From Allium sativum (Eukaryota > Streptophyta > Magnoliopsida > Asparagales > Amaryllidaceae), in contig CM060923.1 in NCBI GenBank assembly GCA_030737875.1, forward strand, positions 37,502,501-37,566,500: a stretch of DNA of 64,000 nucleotides, given 5' to 3'. Shown piece by piece: positions 36,155 to 47,157 of this stretch (position 1 is its first letter; each line of letters starts with the position of its first letter). A model generated the notes under the pieces. That model was not told the origin of the DNA and made no database searches. It saw nothing but the letters and a program-made list of their open reading frames with translations. Made by a program: the position numbers and the translations under genes.

Positions 36155-39100
36155 TGTAACACCCCGTATTTTCTGTAAATATTAAAGCAACGAATTAAAG
36201 AATAATTAATTACAAATATTAGAATTAAGGGAAACGTGTTACGCCATTTCGTTCGTCTCGGAATTCTGCTTAAGATAGAGTCCGAGTTTGCATAAATCGG
36301 ACTCTATATGAAGGAGTTATGACCTTCAGAAGATTTAAGAATTTAAATTAACATCTCAGATTAAAGTTCAGAAAATTCAAATTTCGAAATCAGAAGCAGA
36401 AGTGGGCTAGGCGGGAATTTTCCCACCAAAGCCAGGGCCAGGAGGTCGACCTCCCCCCCATACAGGTCGACAAGGGGGTCAACCTCCCCCTCGGGCCAGA
36501 TCTGAAACCTAACATGTTTCTATGTGTGACGATTTGCTGTGTCATTAGGGCTTGTGTAGCAAGTTCTGGTTGGTTCTCTTAGTTTGAATGGCTTTGATTT
36601 GCCTTAGGTTGATCTGACGGCTCCTATTAAATCAAACTTCTATCTAAGCAACCTAAATCTAAACCCTAAGCCACACAAAAATATTCCTAAGACCGGCATG
36701 CTGTCAATACTTAAACTAGAGTAGCCACCGTTCTCCTTCAACTAGAAAAGAAGTTAGAAATTACAAATCAAATCGAATTCAACTAAGAGAATTCAACGTC
36801 TAAAACAAAGGATAGCTATTCAATTTCAGAATACAGATCCCAGAACACAAGACTAGTCTCCTTTATGTAAGTCCAGTTATCATTTAGACTTAAATGATAT
36901 TAGAATCGTGACTAAAATAAATGGATGTAGAACAACGCCAAATGTAAATTTATGCCTATCCTTTTTTTTAAAACTGAATTGATTAAGCCTATGTCTCTTA
37001 TCATGCTAAGTTTGTAATCATCTTGTACGTGATTTGATGATAAATGTTAAATGCTTGGCAATGAACCTATATGTTGTATAATTTGGCAATGATATATATG
37101 TCGTGTAATTTAGCGATGACATATCATATGGTATAATTTGGCAATGACATATCATCTTGTATAATTTGGCGATGGCATATCATGTTGTATAATTTGGCGA
37201 TGACATACCATGTTGTAAAATTTGGCAATGACATTTCATGTTGTATAATTTGGTGATCACACCTATCTATTGTATGTCAATTTGGGAATTTTGCTATGTT
37301 TATGCAAGTTCAATCATGTTCACATATATGACTAGAACTACATGCTAAATTGCAAGTTCACAACTACATGCCCAATTTTAAGTTTATTTAGTTCTATGCA
37401 AAACCCCTGTCTCACGATTCATGTTGAGTAGATCTAAATTTGCAAGTTCAAAATTAAATGTATATTGTTCTATGCTGAATTCATATGTCACATGTATAGT
37501 TAGATTCATATTTTTATGATGTTGGAATATTACATGTTCCTCTTTTTCCCCTTTTGTGTATGAGTTAGGCTATGTAGCGAGCCTAACATTTTATGTGATT
37601 TATGCGAATGTTTAACGGGGGTAACATTGGGGAAAAACATGAAATTACATACAATTGGCTTATTTGGCTCATAAACATGTAAATGTTTTATGGCATAAAT
37701 TTTTATACCTAAAATTATGAACTTGATTTAAAGGGAAAGTGGGGCTTGACTTGAATGAAAATAATTTACATATAGATATAAAGATGTAAATATGTAAATT
37801 TAGAAAAGACGAATATGCCTAACCCGAGGTTAGATTGAGTTACGGTGCAAGACTGCCCGGAACCGCCCAGCACATCCAGCAACCATAACAATATATATCT
37901 AATGTGAGAGGTTAGTGCATTGAGCCAAAAAGAACCCGAGGTTAGACTGAGTTGCGTTGTAAAACTGCCCGGACCCGACCGGAACATCCAGTGACCGCAA
38001 CAATACCTATCTAATGTGAGTGGTTGGTGCTTTAACGAATGAATTAAAGCTAAGTCAAGAATGGTAGGGTTAAGTTAATTAAGGCAACACTTAACCAATA
38101 GAACATGTTAACTAAATTGATGGGTGGGGTTAGGTTAACTTGGACTCTTAACCAATTTAACATGTTGATTAGGAAACCCTAGTAACGGGGAACCATTTCA
38201 GCAGTAACCCACATAGATGTATCATGGTACCCTGAACTAGGTAGGGTAGGGCACGATTATTGGGCTGATTATAAGCGGTCAAAACAATGGCGGTTGGTGC
38301 GTCAGTGTAGGTTCCGACGGAGTATGGGCGTGCACGTACTCCAGAGTGGAAAAAACAGGCACTGGGCATCAGTAGTTATAAAATGTGCATATTGAATCGT
38401 GTCGGGTTGCCACCATAGGATTTGATACACCCCATGGTGGGACCAGCACATTTATCTACAATCGAGCGGGGCCGTATGACACAAGTAGTAAATGCGTGCG
38501 TGTAGGAGCCGATCTATAAAAAGGGATCACTGGGTTTGAACTCATGATGATGGTTGAAATATCTAGTAGGTGCAGAGAATATGGATATGAGTGCGATAGT
38601 ATGATTAGTTTATCTTGCCTTATCCTATGTTACCTTATTTCTTTGTTATTGTCCTGCGTCCAGTTTATTCATATCATGGTTCTCTTACCAGTTTACATGC
38701 TGAATAATCACTGGACTTACCAGACTTATGTCTGACCCATTTTTCTTTCGCTCTCTTTTCTTCCGTTTCCCACCCCCTTAGGTAGCCAGGGAGGGAATAG
38801 CTCAGCTTAATTTCGACCGTTCATCTTTCCAAGCTTGAAGACTCTGTGATGTATAGCTTGGAACCTCTTATCTTTGGCTATGGCTTTGGACACACTATTG
38901 CTTGGGGATTTATGCAGTTTTATTGTATTTTATGCTTCTTTATGTTATAATCAAGACAGGTATTTTGATGTAATAATTTGGAAGTTGTTTTGAGACAGTT
39001 TGGTGTAATGTTTTTGTTATGAACCACATATGAAATAAAGTTAGTTTTTTTCCGCTTCTTATTTATGTCTGTCTTGTAAATTATCTGTGTCTTTTACCTA

Positions 39101-39164
39101 TAATGCTCCACCAAAGTTAAGCCATTCCCTTTGTGAGTGACCTTAATGGAGGTGGAGTGTTTTA
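36155..39164 (+). mobile_element. T1 3' LTR
   Basis: 3,010 bp, TGTAACACCCC to GTGTTTTA; the terminal CA has become TA. Same internal order as the 5' LTR, including the minisatellite and dimeric module. Followed by the CGGCA target duplication. Confidence 0.92.
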
Positions 39165-39982
39165 CGGCATGGGTACCGTGTATCATGTCGCCAATACTAG
39201 GCTCTACAATCAAAACCGAAAAATGCCGTATTTGGAAATTGGATTTCCATACTGGTGGTTACTAATTCGAAAGATCGATCGCGTAGTACAATTCCCAATG
39301 GATTACGTTGCAGGCATGCAAAAACGACGTAATGCACATCCGCGCTATCCTGGAAACCAAGTATCTCAACGGCTTACATCGCAGGCATGCGAAAACGCCG
39401 TATACCCTATCCAATATGGGAATCGGGGGGTGTAATTTATCCCTCACCTCAGTCGACCGAATCCATGACACCACTAAGGTGCCCATCCTCTAAAAAGCAT
39501 ACTGATCTAACCATCAGTTTACCACTATGCCCGTGTGTGATGCTCGCGAATTAACGCTACACAAAGTTGCGCTACATTAAAGCTGCGCTTTGATCATCAT
39601 CCACCAAACTTTGCTTTTCAACAAAAGTTTGGATCACTACATCTCAGCATGACACACTATCAATCCATACCGTACCACTGATTTCTGCTGATATATATCC
39701 TCTGAGCTCGTACGTATTAGAGAATGGTGTTAAGCAAGAGAATAAATTCTTCGCCACCAAACAGATATATATTTAGCAGAGTTCAGCGAATACAATATAA
39801 AGGAAAACTATGTCTGACACACCATCCATTTACAAGTCCGTTCTAGGTCTGGACGAAACCGGAAGCACCTTATTCCTCATACCGTATGTCCAATACAGGA
39901 GAGAGACCCTCACATATTTGTACAATCAACAAGTATATCCGGACGGCTACCACTTTAGCCCCTTCAAGGTAGCTACTCCAGT
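39165..39982 (-). mobile_element. Family A copy A1, 5' LTR part 2
   Basis: Continues the LTR interrupted by T1: CGGCA-TGGGTACC joins up with the uninterrupted sequence at 21028-21046. It runs to 39982 within 'agctactcca', where the Tat-lineage element begins. A copy of the repeated short ORF starts at 39810. Confidence 0.85.
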
Positions 39983-40466
39983 TGATCTGAAAATTGAGTC
40001 AACAACAAAGATGCTAAGTGCACTTCAAAATACTCTTATGAGTAGAAAAAATGGAGCCAAAACAATTAAGAAAAGAACAAGCAAGGAGAGACGCAATGTT
40101 TTGTAGTAGTTCGATCAAATGCGATCTATGTCCACTTCGCTAAGCGATTCCATTATAACACTTAGAATTACAAAGAAAATACATGCTCTCGCTACATTCA
40201 TGATCATCCTCACTTTTCTCACTCTTATACTTAGTGAAAAACCTATGAGAAATGGTTGAGATCCTCCAAGTATGGATGTTGATAGAATCAATCTGAACTC
40301 TCTTACAAATTTTGATGAATCTTCATATCTTTGCAATTGATTCGTAGATGGATCTTTGAATTGAAATGTTTGAGATGATCAAATTACTTAGGAGAAGTTG
40401 AGAATAGAACTTTACAGCCCTTCGGGATCACCAAAAAGTCTCCCCATTAAAGTGGATGTCAAGCTC

Positions 40467-40474
40467 TATTTATA
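40467..40474 (-). promoter_or_regulatory. TATA box of the Tat LTR
   Basis: CTATAAATAG on the minus strand, about 490 bp before the LTR end, leaving a U3 of about 630 bp. Confidence 0.65.
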
Positions 40475-40597
40475 GGAGTGAGGGATGAGTGTAATATAGC
40501 TTTCAGGTTTTGGATCGGTATGTTAATTATTTACGGAAATGCCATTGAGGTCAATTTCCAGTTTCCAAGCTTCTGATCCGATCCAGAGTGTTTCTGC

Positions 40598-40756
40598 CCG
40601 ATCCAGTTCATCTCGAGTCAGTTCAATATATCACTACCCGATCCAGAACCTCTCAAGCCAGTGTAACGCGCTTCAACCCGGTCCAGCTCGTCTCGAGTCA
40701 GTGTAGTGCGCTTCAACCCGGTCGAGCTCGTCTCGAGCCGATTCAAATCACACTGT
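40598..40756 (-). repeat. Four 40-bp tandem repeats in the Tat LTR U3
   Basis: Units start at 40598, 40638, 40678 and 40718, each beginning CCG(A/G)TC(C/G)AG and containing TCTC(G/A)AG. They lie upstream of the TATA box in the element's sense, where enhancer repeats are commonly found. Confidence 0.85.
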
Positions 40757-41101
40757 CCGATCCAGATCAGCTGAGGCCTATCCACCATCATACAAGCAGG
40801 CCGATTCAGCTGCTTCTCGGACCATTCCAGAGTGCTTCTATTCGATTCAGACTGATCCAAAACTACATGAAAGGCCCGATCCAATGCTATGTGAATTTGG
40901 TGGATAACATTTTTCCCCTCGGTGTTCACAATTTTATTTATGAAGAGTGTGGGCTTCGAAACATTCCAAATCCATAATACTTTGATGGACAATTGGCCTC
41001 TTATCGTGGGTTTCAAATTTGGATCGGGCTTTCTTCGTTCGTGGCCCAGGTTGATCTGGACCGGCCCGATGCTTGGGTATTATAAAATATATGACCTGTC
41101 A

Positions 41102-41118
41102 CTTCCCTTTTTCATTTC
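41102..41118 (-). promoter_or_regulatory. Polypurine tract of the Tat element
   Basis: Plus strand CTTCCCTTTTTCATTTC, in sense GAAATGAAAAAGGGAAG, directly before the LTR start TGACAGG. Confidence 0.65.
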
Positions 41119-41460
41119 GTTTTGGCTGAAAACTCTCTAATGGCAATTGTTTCTTCCTAAAACGCATTACTTTAAAAATAAAGTGCCCAATTCGGCTTCG
41201 CACTCCAACTCGTATCTTTACAAATTCAAATTCACCCTTTACATCCGCACAATTGCAGGTATTTTGCCTTCTTTTTGGTTATTTCTTTTGATTTTGGACT
41301 CGAATTGGAATGGATTGGATCCGATAGGTTTATGGGTTGCCAACTCGAGTTAGTTCTCTGAATCATTGGGCTTTAGTTTGCAGGTTTTGGTGTTGAAATG
41401 GTTTGAACCAGGAAGTTGCTCATGAAGTAGGATAATGTTGAACCGACTATGGACGATCCT

Positions 41461-41702
41461 GCTTGGATCAGTCCTGGCCGATCCAATTGGGATTGGTCAT
41501 AACAGATCCAATTTGGATCGGTTATGACCGATTCGTTATGAATCGGTTTGAGCTGATCCGATTTGGATCTGCCTCAAGCAATTCAATCTGGATCGGTCTG
41601 GGCTGATCCATTTTGGACCTACCTTGACCGATTCAATATTGTCTCGACTATGACCGGTCCAATTTGGATCGGTTGTAACCGATTCGATTTGGCTCGGTAA
41701 CC
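41461..41702. repeat. Tandem array of ~25-bp palindromic units
   Basis: Nine to ten units of 24-26 bp, each an imperfect palindrome built on GACCGATCCAA / TTTGGATCGGT. Related but more scattered units occur at 42423-42715 and 43680-43845. The array lies between integrase and the 3' LTR of the Tat element, a region known to host tandem repeats in this lineage. Confidence 0.8.
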
Positions 41703-42422
41703 AAGGTGATTTGACCGATGTGACTTTTCTCTCTCATGTTGATTTAGCTTCCCAATGTCCCCTTACATAATTCGATCCCTTGAATGGGCATTCCTTCATT
41801 GTTTAGCTTTCCTTCTTAAGAAAAACCCATGGCAGACGCATTTTGAACAAGGAAAATCAAGAACAAAGCTTTCTTTCTTTTCAAATTCTCTGTTAGATCG
41901 TCTTCCTCCCTTGAACTTCGGGTAGAACTCCTTTGTTGCCATTTTCTTTATTATTTTTTGTCATTATTTTTCGTCAATTTCTCTTGAAATACCTTCATCG
42001 ATTCACTGCACTTGATTTGATGATTATGGTATCCGTTACTTAGCGTGGAATTTGGTTGTGGTAAAAGGCTTTGATCATATCACTGACTAAGCCAGCGATT
42101 AACTTTGATTTGCTTTCGTATTCCCAATTTTTGTATGCCCAATCTTTCACTTCATGCAAAACTTTACTAAAGACTTTGATTTTGCATGTCCGGTTATCTG
42201 CACAATTCGTTAGTAGCAAGTAAAAAGATTTTTTGTAAGCCTTAGTTTTTAGATGGATTTGACCACTAATATGTGACACAAGTTCCGTTTATCCCCTGAA
42301 AACGAAGATCTCAATTTTCATATTGTAATCACTTACATGTTAAATGTTTATGAGATAAACAAAAAGGTTAGAAGTAACTTTGACAACTGGTCGAGACCAC
42401 TAGGGTTTACTTTTTCGGCCAA

Positions 42423-42715
42423 TTGTATGACTCAGGCCAAGTCAATACGGATTGGCTATGACCAATCTATGTTGGGTCATTTTGATCAATACGAATTGGT
42501 TTCGGCCGGTTCAGAATGGCTCGGTCGTAATCAATCCGTTTCGGATTGGTCTCGACCGAACCAGTATGGATCGGTTGTGACTGACCCAGCGCGTATCGTT
42601 CTTGAATGATCCAGCATGGATCAATCATAATCAATCCATTTTGGTTCATGCCTGACCGATCTGAGATGAATTGGCTATGATTGATCCAGTATGGATCAGT
42701 TGCTTCCGTACACCG
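42423..42715. repeat. Second cluster of GATCGGT/ACCGATC units
   Basis: Diverged 25-bp palindromic units immediately upstream (plus strand) of the antisense ORF. Confidence 0.65.
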
Positions 42716-42774
42716 TTTAACTACCTTCTTGTCCTCGTTCAACCAATATTTGAATACTTCCATTTTCGAGTAGG

Positions 42775-43394
42775 ATGGATCCAACTTCTGAAGAATTCAT
42801 GATAAAAAGGTTCTTTGATCTGGACGATGAAACAATGGGCCAACCTTAAGTGAATTCTCCCTTACCTGTCGGCCCTACTTACCCAGAGATACAGACAATT
42901 GTGAACAGGCCTCACTATTCTCTGGGAACTTGTAATGCCAAGCTCGCTAAACGACTCCCAGGTTGGAACTTGCAAGGGATCCCCCTTAATTTGGATGTGT
43001 CTCATACTGATCGTCAAGTGACCTCCAATGACATAGTTGTTGCCAAATATAGGCTGCTTAGTCGCATGGAGGATACCTTGCATTAGTTCGAGAGGCAGAT
43101 GGACCTTCTTAAAGATCAGACTGCCAAAAAGCTTCAGGACTGGCATACACTGACGGGGGATTTGCAAAGGCTTCATCAGGAGAGTCTTGAGTGTATCGCT
43201 GTTATGGAGGATGATAAAGCCTGAAATTGTTTCGCGTTTTGAGGAACCGAGATGTGGTTATTTCTACCTTTCCTAAAGGGAATATCGAGTTAGTAGGCTC
43301 ATCCAGCAAGAGGCCAGCTTCTGATGCTTCTCCATCTGGTTCAGCTCCAGTGAAGAGGAAGGTGGGACGGTCCAAGAAGTACCAGAATGCCTAG
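42775..43394 (+). pseudogene. Antisense ORF in the 3' region of the Tat element
   Basis: On the strand opposite to gag-pol, a coding-like frame starts at ATG 42775 (MDPTSEEFMIKRFFDLDDE), has TAA at 42847 and TAG at 43084, continues in the same frame, and loses the frame near 43222; the shifted frame ends at TAG 43392. About 206 codons in all. It has a charged, probably helical part (MDLLKDQTAKKLQDWHTL) and a basic C-terminus with PVKRKVGRSKK that looks like a nuclear localisation signal. Antisense ORFs between integrase and 3' LTR are known in some Tat-lineage elements such as Grande and RIRE2; I cannot tell whether this one is homologous. Function unknown. Confidence 0.6.
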
Positions 43395-43679
43395 CTCCTT
43401 TCTCTTAGTGTTTGACAACTTTTGGCATGATGAACTTTATCTTTAGACCGGTTGTATTTAAGCGAGTTCCGGTCCTTGCCTTTAACTCTTAAGTTTGTTT
43501 GTGTTGGTACACTTTGATTGTTGTGGTTGTGCTGTCTGTTGACTTGACTTGTTGGTAATGGTATATTGGTCATGATGACCAATGCTTGGTTGGCTAGGTT
43601 ATTTTGTTCATAGCCTGTTTTCTTTGATATACTTTTCACTTTGCATTAGCTCTGCACTGAAATCACCTTTGAACAACGT

Positions 43680-43845
43680 ACTGACTTACACGGATCGACC
43701 TTGATTGACCCAATATGGACTGGTCATAGCCGATTCACCTTAGATTAGTCCTGACTGATTCGATATGGACCAGTCAAGGTCACTCCAATATGGACTGGTC
43801 GTGATTGGTTCAATCTGGGTCGGTCCGACGGATCCTCCTTTTTTT
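43680..43845. repeat. Third cluster of GATCGGT/ACCGATC-like units
   Basis: Units such as 'ccaatatggactggtc' at about 25-bp spacing, downstream of the antisense ORF. With the other two clusters they bracket it. Confidence 0.6.
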
Positions 43846-44364
43846 TGAATCGGTTGGTTGATTCAGTTTGGATTTGTGTTAGTCAATTCGACCAAAATTT
43901 CTATTATCTCAATCTATTTTGTAGCAATTGAAAGACCATATGCTAATTTCAATGGGTTTCATCAACTCTAACCAAGGTAATTTTGCAATTCCATGAACAA
44001 CCACTTCTGTACTTATCACAGTATTGGAGCTATATATTTTGCCTTTGTCTTTTTAGAGTTCCATTCCGTTGATCGAGTCAATCTTTGTAAACGCCAAGCC
44101 TTTAACATCAAAGTCATGATGAGTTTATGGTATATCTAAGGAAGTGAAAACAATCGAATTCCTTTAACGTGGTGATAATGTCCTTATACCAAAATTTATC
44201 ATGACTTTAAGGGTTGAGCATGGCATTTCCTTTTTCCCGAAGCAGTACTTGTAGACCCGTTATTTGTTGTGACCGAATGACTCAGTCACTTGTGGAATTT
44301 GTAGGCCGCCTTCCAAGAAGGACTTTGGGTCCGTCACTAACCGAATTTGGAGGACCAGACATAT

Positions 44365-44760
44365 GATCGGATGCCCTAGTAAGGGTCTTTATAATCCACC
44401 AGTAACTGGATTTGGAAGACCCAGAATTGATAGTTGGGTTTGGAAGACCCAACATCTGATCGGATGCCCCCAATAAGGGTCTTTATAATCCGCCAGTAAC
44501 TGGATTTGGAAGACCCAGAATTGATAGTTGGGTTTGGAAGACCCAACATCTGATCGGATGCCCACGAAGAGGTCTTTTGAACCCAGTGTTTATATCGCTA
44601 TCCAGCCATGTTCTAATGGCATCGACGATGAACTGGGTGCCCCTCGGGGAGGTCTTTGGTTTAAAGGCCCAGTATATGTCGCAACTGGAACATGTATTAA
44701 TGGTACTGGCAATTGACTAGGTGCCTCTCGGGGAGGACTTTGGTTTATTGGCTGCGCTGT
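44365..44760. repeat. 93-94-bp tandem duplication and related repeats
   Basis: Two nearly identical units start GATCGGATGCCC at 44365 and 44458, with a third start at 44552. Each holds 'ggatttggaagacccaga' and 'gggtttggaagacccaac'. A looser pair with 'cctcggggagg' / 'tctcggggagg' follows at about 44641 and 44726. Near-identity suggests recent duplication. Confidence 0.8.
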
Positions 44761-45169
44761 TCCATGGGGCAGACGCTAGTTCTTTTATCGGGTTTTACCA
44801 CGATTTGTTAGAACTAGGGCCTGAGACCTTGCTATTAAGAAGATGACCCTTTGGCGAAACTTGCAGTCATGTCATTTGACAGACCTAACCTTGGTGTCTT
44901 GTACTTGCACCGCTATGCTTTCCATGTCACCGAGCTAATTGCAAATCATGTCTTTGAGCATTAAGCGATGACCCAATAGCCTCAAGGACAAATTCTGTTA
45001 TAGTGATATCAATGTATCTTTTATAGGACCAGCAATCAAACTCAATTTTTAGCGAGTAATTTGCGAATGTACGATTTAGGCAAGTAATTCGATTTATATT
45101 TACAAAACTTGCAATAGCGTTGCATGGTATGTACAATGCATGTTGTTTACAAATACTACGAAAGATACA

Positions 45170-46236
45170 TTAAAAGAAGTAGCAATGGAGATGTATAGCA
45201 TTCCATGCTCTTAGGAGTTGGAATCCATCGCTTGTCTTTAGTTCAAATGTACCAACCGAGAATTTTTCGCCTATCGCATATGGGCCCTCCCAGTTGGGTC
45301 CCAGTACTCCGGTTCCTGTCATGATTCTCTTAAGAACGAGATCCCCAACTTAGAAGGTCCTTCGCCTAACTTGAGCATTAAAATGATGAGCTATTCTTCT
45401 CTGATGTGCAATAATTCTAAGTTCTGATTCCTTTCTTCTTTCCTCGAGTAGCTCAAGCGCTTTGAGTTGAAGTTTTTCATTCTCCGCTTGGTTGAAATAG
45501 ATCCTTCTATGAGTCGGGACCTCAAGCTCTACCGGGATCATCGACTCGGATCCAAATGCAAGGGAAAACGGCTGTGCCCTGTTGTCGTTTTATGAGTAGT
45601 ACGGTATGCCCACAATGCAAGCGGAAGCTCATCAACCCAACTACCCTTGTCTTTCTCAAGTCATTTTTTGATGGTTGACTTCAGGATCTCGTTGATTGCT
45701 TCAACTTGCCCATTAGCCTGCGGATGGGCAATGACCGAAAAACTTTTCTTGATCTTGTACTTAGCACAAAAGTCCAGGAACTCAGCGCTCTCAAATTGAG
45801 TCTCATTATCAGTAATTATCTTCTGCTGAATGCCAAACCTGCAGATGATGTTTTTCAAGACAAACTTGATCACCTTCTTCGAAGTAATAGTGGCTAGTGG
45901 CTCTGCTTCAGCCCATTTAGTAAAATAATCGACCGCCACTATTGCGTACTTCATATTTGATTTTGCAGTGGGTAGTGCCCCAATCAAATCTATGCCCCAG
46001 ACAGCAAATGGCCATGGACTGACCATCTGGTTCAACTTGGTTGGTGGTGCTCTTGGGATTTTTGTATATCTTTGACACTTATCGCATCTTTTGGCATAAG
46101 TCATTTCGTCCAAGTTCACATCGGGCCAAAAATAGCCGTATTGCAGAAATTTTTTGGCTAACATCTGACCACCGACGTGACCCCTGCAATCTCCATTTAA
46201 TTCGGACAGAATTGCTTTCGATTCTTCCTTAGACAC
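45170..46236 (-). pseudogene. Tat element integrase
   Basis: Integrase inserts the cDNA into the genome. Zinc-binding part GHVGGQMLAKK...CDKCQRY (about 46010-46190); catalytic core with Asp in WGIDLIGALP, Asp in IITDNETQFES and Glu in NGQVEAINEI. A TGA at 45661-45663 interrupts just after the Glu, a frameshift lies near 45570, another stop at 45350, and the C-terminal part (VLGPNWEGPYAIGEKFS) ends at TAA 45170-45172. No chromodomain follows. Confidence 0.88.
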
Positions 46237-46239
46237 ACG

Positions 46240-47151
46240 TCATAATAATGGCATAGAGAATCCCCGTCTATATAACGTCTCGTCCTTAACGAGATATAAC
46301 GCAGCTTTGTGCAGTATTTTCCTCTGCTTTTTTGGTTCCTCTGGAAGTATTCCATTGAGGATATATTCCTTAATTTGTGTCATCCAAGACATAGGTTCTT
46401 CAACTGTTTCCATAATCCAGTCAACATCTATCTGTTCAATGGTCGGGGTTGTAAGGACTTCAATAGGTATTAACCCGAGCAAATGTGCATAAGAAGAACT
46501 AGCATACTTAGCGAGTGAATCCGCCTTTGCATTTTCCTCTCTTGGGATGTGAGATATGGTGTAATGATTGAGGTTGTTGAGAAGTTCCATAGCTTTTATA
46601 AGATAGGAAGGTATATTTCCAACTTTAGCTTGGAAATCCCCAAGAACCTGACTTACTACCAATTGGGAATCACTGAAGATCTACACGGTTTTTAGATTCA
46701 GCTCTTTTGCTAGTCATAATCCATTTATCAATGCTTCATATTCGGCCTCGTTATTGGCTGACGGAAATTCCAACCTCAATGCATAACACAAGGTATGGCC
46801 TTCTGGAGTTTCTAAGACAATTCCGGCCCCTAAACAGTAATCATTACTTGAGCCATCAATGTATAGCTTCCGACAAGCGACCGTTCTTGTTAGTTCTTCA
46901 ATTCCATCTCCTCTGTCCATAAACTTGGCAATGAAATCTGCTAAAGCCTGCCCATTGATAACTCTTCGAGGGTGATAGGTGATGTCATATTGACTAAGCT
47001 CAATATTCCATTTCAATAGCCTTCCAGAAGTTTCCGGACGGAAGAGAATTTTCCTTAGCGAATGATCAGTGAGAACTTCTATTGGATGAGACTGGAAATA
47101 TGGTCTCAATTTCTTTGAAGCAATGAGTAGATAATACGAAAGTTTTTCCAT
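46240..47151 (-). pseudogene. Tat element second RNase H (aRNase H)
   Basis: An additional RNase H domain diagnostic of Tat-lineage elements: catalytic Asp in KLYIDGSSND (about 46850), Glu in NNEAEYEALI (about 46730), and late Asp in REENAKADSLAK (about 46520). A stop near 46682 divides it. The frame begins with the end of the RT-linked RNase H (EVLTDHSLRKIL) and ends at TGA 46240-46242, just before integrase. Confidence 0.85.
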
Positions 47152-47157
47152 CTTTGG

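Larger units (their letters stand above)
28066..39164 (+). mobile_element. T1: complete, degenerate Tekay/Del-type chromovirus (Ty3/gypsy)
   Basis: An 11.1-kb element with two ~3.0-kb LTRs, flanked by the 5-bp target duplication CGGCA (28061-28065 and 39165-39169). It has an initiator tRNA-Met primer site, gag with two zinc knuckles, protease, RT, RNase H, integrase, a C-terminal chromodomain and a polypurine tract. Long LTRs plus a chromodomain point to the Tekay/Del lineage. It is inactive: at least two frameshifts and seven in-frame stops in gag-pol. It lies inside the 5' LTR of A1. Confidence 0.92.
39983..41101 (-). mobile_element. Tat element 3' LTR (boundaries inferred)
   Basis: On the minus strand it would start TGACAGGTC (41101), just after a polypurine tract, and end CAGATCA (39983), giving 1,119 bp. 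A TATAAATA box (40467-40474) and four 40-bp repeats in U3 fit this. The second LTR is not in the window, so the limits are not proven; the five bases before it are CCAGT. Confidence 0.65.

Noticed and set aside
42850..43086. A 78-codon plus-strand ORF as a separate small gene
   Set aside because: It is only the middle of the longer interrupted antisense frame 42775-43394; its first codon is not the likely start.
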